From Pseudo-nitzschia pungens (lineage: Eukaryota; Bacillariophyta; Bacillariophyceae; Bacillariales; Bacillariaceae), in NCBI GenBank assembly GCA_037355855.1, contig CM074758.1, positions 283,001 to 347,000 on the forward strand: DNA of 64,000 bases, given 5' to 3'. This document shows, piece by piece, positions 46,101-55,489 of the stretch. Under the pieces are notes generated by a model. The model did not search any database and was not told the origin of the DNA. It worked only from the letters and a program-made list of their open reading frames with translations. A program made the translations under genes and the position numbers. Position 1 is the first letter of the stretch. Each line of letters begins with the position of its first letter.

Positions 46101-47404
46101 AAGCAATCAATCAATCGTGCACGGTTCTGATCCATTCCGTTCCCGAAATATTCCATCAATGCCAACACTACTTCGTATTTGACACCAGTCCCCCGCCGTA
46201 CTTAGACATACCTACACATAATAAGATTATTAGACGCACATTATACAACAAAGATATTATCAATATGCAAACAAATCAGAGTGGAGAACGGCATTTGGAT
46301 ACCTTCACGCATTAGAATGCCTCGAACCAACCGCCTAGCTATAGTGCTTGTATTATGGCTGTTGCCAATCAAAGAAATCCCCTGCGATACGACGACTGCG
46401 GTTGCGGATTCAAGAAACCCAGCCGTGAAGTTCGGTTTCCGCCAAAACTCGAGATCGTCCTTTTGGACCACGGTGTCTTTGCGATGAAGAGCTTCCGGAG
46501 CAAGCGCCGTGCAGTGCCCGGCATTTCACAGCTGTGGCAGTTCCCCATCAGTACAAGTACTAGTGGTAGCAGCAGCACTGACTTGGGTAATATCCCGAGA
46601 CACACATTGGACACACAATGGAGTGCGAACCGTGCACCATCTCAAGTCACCAGTCACCCGAGGCACGTACCGCACGGCACAGGTATTCCGTTCTGACGGA
46701 AAAGCCTCTTGGAATCCTACTCAGAGTGCTAGCATAGGTACGGTATTGGTTGAGAGAAGAACAGTTGCCTTTGAAAGGGGTAACTTATCGTATTCCGAGA
46801 CCAAAGGTGAAATTCGCCGTTTGATTGGAGAATCATCTTTCCGTACTTGACAAAGGCGTTAACCAGATTTTGGTGAAGAAGAAATAATCTTACTTAAATT
46901 ACAGCACATCATAACTAAAAAGAGATGATAATATTAGTGATTCCTCCGCAGTAATTTGTCAAACTACGCACACATATCGGAAGTACGTGTAATCGAAACA
47001 TCCAACATAGTACATGCCTTTACCCGGGCGGACAATAACACTGCAAGAACAAACTGCTGCTGCTGATCGATTCGGAACTGCACATCTCTATCTCTTATGG
47101 AGAAGGACTCATTAAGCGGTTCTCACGGGAGAGCGTCACTTAGGATACCGTCTTGTCATAGAGTTGGTAAGTTAAGTACACGTATTGTACGGTAGTGTTC
47201 CAGGTTAGAATATTTTGTACGGAGCACATATTTTGTGCCGCACATGGACTTCGGAATATCTACAAAGCAATCTTTGCGAACGTTTAGAGATTGGTTTCAT
47301 TATGAAAGCGCTACATCGGTCCATTGTCAAAATTCCGAACAAGCTAGATGTCGTTCATCATGTCTCAGAAGACAAATAATGTACCATTGCCCCAGCCGTT
47401 CAAT

Positions 47405-47499
47405 TACTACAGAATTCCTATCAGCTGTCCCCGGGTTTCAGTAGAAATTAGTAGTCGGGGACGTAGAACCGGGGGACACCTGATAAGAATTTTGTAGTA
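47405..47499. mobile_element. MITE copy 1 with TA target duplication
   Basis: A 95-bp element with terminal inverted repeats of about 35 bp: left CTACAGAATTCCTATCAGCT..., right the complement of CTACAAAATTCTTATCAGGT.... Both are followed inward by a CCCCCGG block. TA flanks both ends, as in Tc1/mariner-type elements. No coding capacity, so it is non-autonomous. Confidence 0.85.
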
Positions 47500-47930
47500 T
47501 CACTCAAACGTTGTAAACGTTATGAGTCTCATCTCTTAATGAAGTAAAATTAAAATAGCAATGAGGTATTTTGTACTGCTAAGCTTTACATAAGTATTCA
47601 AAAGTGATTAAATACAACAGTATGTTCAGATGCATATCATTTCAGTAGAGCCCACTACTATTCGGGTTGTAATAGCTAAATTCAAATTAAGCTCGACAGA
47701 AATTCTTCCCTGATCCGAGTTACTATCATATACTTCTTTCTTAGAATTGCAGTAGAACACGAAAAATAATGACATCTTCTTCGCTGATCTCATTGTATTC
47801 TTCTTCCCGTCTTGCCATGTTGCCAACACATTTAAGAGTAGTTACAGTTCCGTAAGATCTTACGTAAGGTTACCGGTACAAGTAGACGTAGTTTTTCTCC
47901 GTTCAAACTTCAGACAGAACTACTTCGTAT

Positions 47931-48030
47931 TACTACGGAATTCCTCTCAGCTATCCCCCGGCTTTCGTAGAAATGAGTATCTTAGTTAGGGATGTAGAAC
48001 CGGGGGACAGCTGATAGGAATTTTGTAGTA
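47931..48030. mobile_element. MITE copy 2 with TA target duplication
   Basis: A 100-bp element whose arms match copy 1: left CTACGGAATTCCTCTCAGCT, right the complement of CTACAAAATTCCTATCAGCT. It is again flanked by TA. It ends 155 bases before the start codon at 48186, so it sits in the promoter or 5' UTR of that gene. Confidence 0.85.
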
Positions 48031-48185
48031 AGTCTTACACGTATTCTGACGCGAAGGTTCTGGTTTGCAGTTAATTTTTGATTGAATTGAAAGGTTCTCA
48101 TAATTTTGCACTCGATCAAAAATCAAAATAATAAAAAAACATCGAAAACTGCCTGAGCTACCTGTACCCGTTCTTTACAACGACA

Positions 48186-49933
48186 ATGGCAATGGCAACG
48201 GCAATGGACTATCTCCACCCCGTCTACGACGCAGCGAAAGATTTTCTTTCCGATCTGACTCCGTTATCTATCGCAAAGTATGCCATCACATTCTTTGCCG
48301 CTGCCTTCGGCTATGCCGTCCTGACTCTCTATCAGTGTTGGGAAGAAAAGTTCTCGGGGAGTCGACTCCATCGTGATTCCCCCAACTGCCCATCGAACAA
48401 GCAGCGTCCGGAGGTTGGAGGGTGAGTAATTGGCGAGCACACTACTGCTTTCTGCTTCTGCTTCGCACCCACGACGCACCCACTCACGAATGTTCCGTCA
48501 CTTGGTTTCGATTAGTTTCGAGATGAATCAAGCGCAAATTCTGGCAAACGCCGAGCTCCACAATGCATTCAAGGACTGCGAATTGATTCATGACGTAAAA
48601 GCAAAGCAGCCAAACTGGAGGGACAATCCCGTGGTCCGCGAGCGAGCAAAGCGCAGAGCTTTTCACGGAGACAACGACACCGACGAGGCCGCTGTCGAAC
48701 TCAACATGGACCACGTCTACATCTCGTTCCCGAATTTCCTCTGGGGACACTTGTTCATCGGGATCAACGGAATGTTTTTGTGGAAAGCGGGAACCCTTGT
48801 TTTGGGAATTCGCGAGACGTTGGCAAGGTGGGGCATCATCAAGGTGCCGGAATTCGACATCGAATCTCTGATCGCAACGCTGTGTCTGGAACAAAGCCAA
48901 GTGATTCACTACTTTGCAAGGACAAAGAAAGACAGCAAACTCGGCAACATTGCCGGGTTCTTCTTTCCGAACTTTCCCTATCTGGAAAACGAAAATCTGG
49001 AATTCAAGGTGGCCGATATTTTTGCCGTCGACATCGATCTGGACACGAAGAGATTTGTCAAGGCCAAGCTCGACGATCAGAATCTCACACCTATGCAAAC
49101 TCTTATATTGCTTTGGTTCAATACCATTGCGGCTCAGCACGTAAAACTCCATGCCATGGCCAACTGGGGTGTCAACGACCATCCCTCCCTCAAAACGAAA
49201 AACCCGTTCCTTTACCAGAACAGTATTGTCACCTATTATGTACAACTACTTCGGCTACACTTCCTTTTCGGGATTCTTGAAGGTATGGGAGGAGCAAGGC
49301 TTCCTGGGGGACGGCTGGGCCGAGAAGGGGTCGCTGATAAAATGTTTCAATCACGGGATCGGTGAAGGCATTCGCCAGCATCCACACGTTCAGGAGCTCA
49401 TCAATGACTCCCAATTTGTCAATTTTGCCATTAAGGTCCGATCCATCTTTATGAGCGAATTCGATAAGCACAAAGACCTGTTTCCTGGTATCGATGGAGA
49501 GGTGAGTACTATTTTTTTTTTTTTTTTTTTTTTGAATTCTACTTTAGTACGTAGTTACGCGCGGATAGTCGCTTGCTCGAGAGAGTGGAACTCACACCGT
49601 GGTTTTCTATTGTTGCTGACTTTTGTGTCGCTTTGCTTCGAAATTTACCTCCAGGCGTTTTTTGTTGGCACGGTTCTCCACTCGCTTGATCATACCCTTA
49701 TGGAATGGAACCTGTGTGATCCCCTCTGGCTCGATGTCAACGAGCCAAGGTTTGGGGAGATGGCGAAACTAGGCCGTATCGTGAGAGTTGGTTTCGTATC
49801 GGATGTCCCGTTTTTGTACTTCCACAAGCGGTTCAAGGGAAGTGGCCACCCATTCTATGAGGCAGTCTACAGAAAGGCCGCAAAAATCAACAAGAAGCTC
49901 GCCGATAACATGGATACATGCATCATCAAGTGA
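48186..49933 (+). CDS. Unrecognised protein, three exons, with one +1 frame discontinuity
   Basis: Exon 1 is 48186-48421, the intron 48422-48515 (GTGAGT...GATTAG, 94 nt), exon 2 is 48516-49501, the intron 49502-49654 (GTGAGT...CTCCAG, 153 nt), exon 3 is 49655-49933. The spliced length is one base over a multiple of three. Protein-like text moves frame at about 49234-49238, from ...FLYQNSIVT to MYNYFGYTSFSGFLKVW; allowing for this gives 499 residues. Exon 1 holds a probable membrane segment (about residues 26-48, PLSIAKYAITFFAAAFGYAVL). Later parts have several well-spaced His motifs (QSQVIHYFARTK, AAQHVKLHAMANWG, TVLHSLDHTLMEWNLCDPLW), suggestive of a membrane-bound metal- or haem-dependent enzyme, but the family is not recognised. 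The extra base may be a sequencing error, a real lesion or recoding. Confidence 0.7.
49511..49533. repeat. Run of 22 T inside an intron
   Basis: Homopolymer directly after the donor of the second intron of the gene at 48186-49933, far from the acceptor. Confidence 0.9.
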
Positions 49934-50265
49934 TGCGATCGAACCGAACCGAACCGAACCGAACCGACCAAACTATGGCGCGTTTTGGGATGGAATCGTT
50001 TCATGTGTTTGGTCCGTTGCATCCTTTGTCGACGATTGCTCTTGTTTCAAACGAGACGAAGTTGCAGCATGCACGAGAAATTCTGATTGCGTTGTGCCGA
50101 AAGTGAGTGTGTAATTGAATACAATCTTGATAATCTATTCATACAATTTATATATTATTACAGAAAACAATAGTTGTTATTGTTTGTTTATGAGTTATGC
50201 CAGTTTTAAATTTGAAATGAAATTCGATTCTAATATTCCACACGTGTACAGAGGATTGATAGCGC
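49934..50265. other. Convergent 3' intergenic stretch
   Basis: No gene. A GAACC pentamer run at 49941-49967 starts eight bases after the stop codon of the upstream gene. It separates the 3' ends of the plus-strand gene ending at 49933 and the minus-strand gene ending at 50266. Confidence 0.75.
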
Positions 50266-50555
50266 TCACGATCCAATGTACGACGGTCGAAGGATATTTT
50301 GTGCAACATAGCTTAGATCGTTGATACCGATTTGCTCGTTTGCACCTAGTTCGACGACAGTGCTGTTGTCGCTTTCGGTGTCGTCATTGACCGACGATGA
50401 CGCAGAAGATGCATCCGAGGACTCGTTCGACGATGGGACAGTCGTTGGATCCTCTTGTTCGTTCGGTGGTTCTGGGTTGTTTCCGCTGCTTTCCGTGGAA
50501 TCCTCCGATGATGGACTGGTCGTAGGGTCCTGCTCCTCGTCTTCTTTGTCTTGGG

Positions 50556-50586
<31 letters not shown>

Positions 50587-51222
50587 CGATGACGACGAAC
50601 CATCCGAAGATGGCACAGACGTCGGAGTATCCTCATCATCTTCCGTTGAGTCTTCCGACGAACCGCTGGAAGAGCTGGGACTGGAGCCATCGGACGACGG
50701 CACCAATGTCGGATTGTTGTCGTCACCGACATCGTCACCGACATCTTCATCGTCATTCTCATCGTCATCGTCACCGTCATCGTCATCGTCATCGTCATCG
50801 TCGTCTGCTGAGTCTTCCGATGAACCGCTAGAGGAGCTAAAGTCGGACCCCTCGGATGAGGGCACCAGTGTCGGGTTGTTGTCGTGCTCTTCGTCCCCGT
50901 CTGATGAAGAGCTCGACGAGCTGGAATCGGATCCGTTGGACGAGGGGACCGATGTCGGTTCGCTGTCGTTGTCGTTGTCGTTGTCGTTGTCATCTTCACT
51001 ATCCCTGGAGGTGCCGGACGACGAGCTCGGAGACGACACATGCAAAGAAGGCACAGCAGTGGACGCCTGCAGGTCTCTCGGTCGATCTAGAGAACTCCCT
51101 CGCAACTGGCGTTTCGTTCGGCGACGATCGATCGTTGCCGCTGTCATCCCGGCGGTTGCCAAAAGGAGGACGACCAGTGCGAGGAGTGTAGCGTGGTGGA
51201 TTCCGTTTTTCAAGAGTTTCAT
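50266..51222 (-). CDS. Secreted acidic Ser/Asp-rich repeat protein
   Basis: Single exon of 318 residues from ATG 51222, which opens a signal peptide (MKLLKNGIHHATLLALVVLLLATAGMTA). A basic segment RRRTKRQLRGSS follows. The body consists of about six units of PT(S/L)VPSS(D/E/N)GS followed by Ser runs and Asp/Glu runs. A short Cys-free tail (VELGANEQIGINDLSYVAQNILRPSYIGS) ends it. The protein has essentially no Cys and extreme Ser plus Asp/Glu content, resembling acidic phosphoserine-rich biomineral proteins such as diatom silacidins in composition, though not by alignment. Trinucleotide TCG/TCA/TCC arrays underlie the repeats. Many Ser sit in acidic context suited to casein-kinase-like phosphorylation. 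Silica-associated or extracellular acidic matrix role is inference. Confidence 0.8.
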
Positions 51223-51251
51223 CGTTGCGTTGCGTTGCGTTGCGTTGCGTG
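51223..51251. repeat. TTGCG pentamer run next to the start codon
   Basis: Five copies of the pentamer (CAACG/ACGCA on the minus strand) end directly at the start codon of the acidic Ser/Asp-rich protein, so they form the last part of its 5' UTR. Confidence 0.9.
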
Positions 51252-51252
51252 C

Positions 51253-53764
51253 CAAGGGGTTTTTTGTTTTCGTTCCGAAGGTGGGGTCGAAGATGTTATG
51301 GGAAGAAATTGTTTCTGGGGGATGGGGTGTGGTGTGGTGTTTGTTGCGGGATATCGTGCCAATGGTTTGCTTGTGTGAGTTACAGTAAATGGCATTCGGA
51401 AGATTGAAAAAGAGAAACAGGAGTCAGGGTTGATCATTCTTGTGAAACACGACCGAGAGAGAGTCATGGAGAAAGAAAGTTGGTCTTGAAAATAAAACTG
51501 CTTTCGTAACAAAAAATAAAATACGTACGTACGTGTAATGAGTGAGGTTAACCCCAATGACTTCTTCGACTTGCGAGATAATCTTACTGTAATTACCGTA
51601 ATTACCGTAAGATCTTACATGCGACGCAAAGAAGCAGAATGTTGAATGTCGTCGGAACCGCAAAACAAGCTTCGAGCTTCACACCATAACCCAGCGAGTG
51701 CGTACGTTAAGGCTTACGAGTACTCGTACAAGCACGTCCATGCGGTTCCTTGTGCGTCTACTGTTGGATAGACTCATTCGAATCACAACTGAATTGCGAT
51801 ACATTACTTATTGGGCTATTCTTTTGAATCGTAGTTGTTGGTCTTGGCGGCAATGGCGAAGCACGATTCACTCGGTACACGTATGTGCGGTAACCTTAAC
51901 CTTACGTACTGTATTTTGAGCGTAAGATACGATTTACGGTGCGAGTAGGTAAGATTATGCTAGCGGTAACTTACGGGGCACAAACCAACGACTACTTGTA
52001 CGGTACATCGGTGGTTTGACGAAAAAACTGCACATGTGATCGATTCTGGGTCGCAAGTGTCCGTTCCGAATGCCGTTGCGACGGCAGTGTTTGTTTTCGG
52101 CGGCCTGCTCGACGACGTGTGCTACGACCCACGACTCGGCGGCACGGAGAATGCAATGCAATGACATGACATGACATGACATGAACTCTACCGTGCCATA
52201 CTCGTACCGGTACCGGTAGGTTGCCGCTATTATCCTGAAGTCGCAACCTCGATTTGGTAAATTCATACTAGAGGGCCAGCGATGCCGAAAACGGAGCAAG
52301 CGAGAGAGACGAAGCAGAGCACCAAAGAAAAGACTGGTGATAGCGCAGGCAGGAGAAAGAAGGTGGTCCAGAGGATGCCATCGTCGTTATCGTTATCATT
52401 GTCATCATCATGGACTGCACGTGTGGGCAAGAGCAGCGGGAAACTAATGGAGAGGCCCCGTCGATGCAATCACGCGTTTCTATTCACGATAGATATGTGA
52501 AGAAATGTTGCTCTCGACAAGCCAAACAATGAAGACTTTGCTTCGAAACGGGAATCATGTGATGCGTATATAGGATCGGAAGAAATCTGCAGCCGCGCTT
52601 TTAAATGGATAAGAAGCCTCGATACCGGTACAGCACAACAAAGTGCTGTTTGTTTGCAGTCTACGACGCGGTTGCAAAAAGTTGGGTTAGGTTGGGTCCT
52701 GTTGGGTCCTGTTGGGTTGGCCCGACTGCAATGGATGAAGGAAGGAAGGAACCTTCGTACCGGTAGAGCCATCTCTAATGGTAGACGTACAGGCCCACGG
52801 CAGAGCGTTGTTGTTGTGGCAACAACCCGATCCCTGCCTATTGTGATTGAGAGGAGTGCTACGGCGAATGCGCATACTGTGCGACACTCAGTTGGACAGA
52901 ATCCCTTTTTCCGGGTTTCGATCCTTGGAGAGAAACGCAACGCATGACAGGAATGCCATCAATGTGGATGGAGTACTAACACTGCACGAACGACTTTCGA
53001 GGAATTCCGGGTTGGTCCGTGACAATAATTAATTTACGGTGCGTCAATCAGTGGTACTTGGATACTTTGTTTTTGTTGAGACACCACCACTACGCTGTGA
53101 CAAATTGTTTTTCGTCCGTGCACTCATGGTTACGTAACTAACTTGCCAAGTATAGATTACTACATTCGCGGTTCGTTGAAGATTGAAGAGGTTTAACTTA
53201 CTGTATGTAAAGACTTGGGAAACTTGCTTGATGAGATTCGCAACGCACTTCTGGTGTGCTTGAGGGAATTTATCACTAAGGTTACTCTTGTTTTTTGGTT
53301 CGGTAGCAGTAAGGTTTTACCTGTACGAAGTTTGTGAAAAAAATAATGCTACCGATCATAAATTGTATTCGGTGTCGGTAGTTTTCACACACGACTGGAT
53401 TTCACTGTGAGAGGGTTGCGAAATACGGAGTGGAAGACAAGTAAGTGCCTATGACATGGAGTACAAGTAAGCCTTACCTACTCACAATGAACTACGCCAC
53501 CAAAAGTTCTTCACTCCCAAAAACTAATAAATCTGAGATTGAATGATGCTTCGTTCTGCTGAGGCATGGTGTCACAAAATATCTCAAAGGAATGTTACAT
53601 GATTCCCACGCTGAGCATTCCATAGTATCTTCATTCCAGAACTCGAAACAACAACACTAGCACCGTGTTAGTACCGTACACGTACCTGTCGTGTTGTCAT
53701 CTTCTTTGCATCTCTTGAACCGCTGCATCCTGCCGATCTGAAAGACAAGGTCCAATACAACGAA
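51253..53764. other. 2.5 kb gene-free stretch between divergent genes
   Basis: No supportable gene. It should contain the promoters of the minus-strand acidic protein (51222) and the plus-strand esterase (53765). It contains CCGGTA/GTAAG words (51530-51620, 51890-51975, 52203-52220), an ATGCA/CATGA pentamer run (52151-52184) and a GTTGGGT-type run (52680-52720). Confidence 0.6.
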
Positions 53765-54976
53765 ATGCACAAAACGAGAATGGCGCAAACCGAAAGCATG
53801 TCCATCTTTCCCATTGGGACAAAACGAAGCACCCCCGTTGGTCTTGTTCTATTTCTGCTCCTCTGGTCCGTGTCTCACGCAGCTTCTGACATACAATCCG
53901 GCACACGAGATGCCGTTCCTGTCCACCAGGAATCGCAACCGCCGGAAGCAACAGAAACCAATCCAACACCAACATCAACACCACTCCAGATCTTTTTGAT
54001 GGCCGGCCAATCCAACACGCAGGGCCACGGATACATGGACACTAGGGACAAGGACACCGGCAACTTTCTCAACGGAACCCTCGAGTGGATGGTAGAAACG
54101 TTTCCGGAGAAATACGGCAAGCTGAAACAAGCCAGCGGAGACTGGACGGAGCGCGAAGACGTTTGGATCTCCTACAACCGGCAGTCTGAATTCGTGTCCC
54201 GGCCGCAGCGGAACCAGCAGGGTAGGCTCGCCGCGGGATTTGGCGGGGTGCAAAACGCCGAGATGGGACCGGAGCTTGGCTTTGGCTGGGTGCTCGGCGA
54301 CGCCCTGTCCGGATCGGGCCGAAACTGCCTGTTGGTCAAGGCCGCCTGGGGTGGGAAAAGCCTGGCGGTAGACTTTCGGCCGCCGTCGGCTCCGGGGGGG
54401 ACCACCGGTTTGTTCTACGAGGCCATGGTGGCGAATTACTACAAGGCCATTGCGGAGATTGACACGATCGTACCAGCCGAGCTGCTAGCCGGCGGCTACG
54501 AACTGGCCGGATTCGTCTGGCACCAGGGATGGAACGACGGCTGCGACCCAAGCATGACCGCAGAGTACCAAACCAATCTGGCCCACCTGATTCGAGACCT
54601 GCGACTCGACCTGGGAGTTCCGGAACTTCCGGTTGTCATTGGAGTGTCGGGCATGGTCGGGTGGCAAACCAACTTTCCGCACCGAAACACGATTGCCGAA
54701 GCCCAGCTGGCGGTGGCGAACGATCCCGAGTTTTCCCACACCGTGGCAACGGTCGAGACCCGGTCCTTTTATCGGGGGGCCTATCCAGAGTCGCCGGGAG
54801 ACGAAATCTACCACTGGAACAACAACTGCGAGTCCTATTGGCTGGTAGGCGGGGCCATGGCGGAGGCCATGGTCGGGCTGCTTCGGGGGAAGAAAACGAA
54901 GGGAGAGAAGGCATCATTTGGGAAGCGGCACCTCAGGGCAATTCGTGGACGGAGAGCGAACTGCACGGTCCTCTAG
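53765..54976 (+). CDS. Secreted SASA-family (sialate O-acetylesterase-like) carbohydrate esterase
   Basis: Single exon of 403 residues from ATG 53765. A further ATG at 53801 (MSIFPIGTKRSTPVGLVLFLLLWSVSHAA) also opens the same signal peptide. Family landmarks of the SASA domain (PF03629, SGNH-type hydrolases, CE6-like): IFLMAGQSNTQGHG with the nucleophile Ser at about residue 83; the AWGGKSLAVDFRP block; FVWHQGWNDG at about 251; and IYHWNNNCESYWLVG with the catalytic His at about 349. The family removes O-acetyl groups from sugars such as sialic acid or xylan. The C-terminus is basic (KKTKGEKASFGKRHLRAIRGRR). An extracellular enzyme trimming acetylated polysaccharide is the likely role. Its substrate cannot be read from sequence. 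Confidence 0.9.
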   Translation: MHKTRMAQTESMSIFPIGTKRSTPVGLVLFLLLWSVSHAASDIQSGTRDAVPVHQESQPPEATETNPTPTSTPLQIFLMAGQSNTQGHGYMDTRDKDTGNFLNGTLEWMVETFPEKYGKLKQASGDWTEREDVWISYNRQSEFVSRPQRNQQGRLAAGFGGVQNAEMGPELGFGWVLGDALSGSGRNCLLVKAAWGGKSLAVDFRPPSAPGGTTGLFYEAMVANYYKAIAEIDTIVPAELLAGGYELAGFVWHQGWNDGCDPSMTAEYQTNLAHLIRDLRLDLGVPELPVVIGVSGMVGWQTNFPHRNTIAEAQLAVANDPEFSHTVATVETRSFYRGAYPESPGDEIYHWNNNCESYWLVGGAMAEAMVGLLRGKKTKGEKASFGKRHLRAIRGRRANCTVL

Positions 54977-54979
54977 AGA

Positions 54980-55489
54980 GCCGAAACGGCTTGAAAAAAT
55001 CTCTGCGATGCGATGCGATTCAATTGGATGCGATGCAATGTTGTACAATGCATTGCACGGCGCTGTTGTACAGATCGAACCAACCTGTGATTGTGACAGA
55101 TACGGAGGCAAGCTACACACACACTCTTCGTTCAGAATGCACCGGCAAGCAAACCAATCATGGGCTTGTGTATGGGAACTTCATAGTATCATACAGTAAA
55201 CCTTAGTGAAGAGCGCAGATAACTCATAACAATGATTCATTTATCTTTTTAATCTACTACAACATAATCCTCATCACCTGCCTCCTACCGTCGTTGAGAC
55301 AAGCATATCATTCTGAAGAGAGTGGGTACACAGTTGATCAGAATTGTGTTATGGGAAAATTGGTGTAAATCGATTGCACATGTACTTTTTCCAGGTTTTT
55401 TTTTTGGGCAGGTAGGGAGAGTTGTCAACAATAGTGGGGATTCGGACCATAACGTACGAATCGTGACCGGATTGCTGCTGTGCCGTTCA
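54980..55489. other. Convergent 3' intergenic stretch
   Basis: No gene. A GATGC/ATGCA pentamer-like run lies at 55007-55053. The 3' ends of the plus-strand esterase and the minus-strand giant protein face each other here. Confidence 0.7.

Larger units (their letters stand above)
46104..48185. other. Gene-free stretch with two MITE copies
   Basis: No supportable gene. Short frames at 46281-46696 lack family support. It holds the two MITE copies listed separately. The right end should hold the promoter of the three-exon gene at 48186. Confidence 0.6.

Noticed and set aside
49222..49282. Possible tiny GT-AG intron to repair the frame change at 49235
   Set aside because: It would remove MYNYFGYTSFSGFLK, which reads as genuine protein continuous with the next frame; a one-base discrepancy is simpler.
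50321..51388. Plus-strand 355-residue acidic Ser/Asp frame
   Set aside because: Antisense of the secreted Ser/Asp protein (TCG and CGA arrays read similarly on both strands). It lacks a signal peptide, while the minus strand has a clear one.
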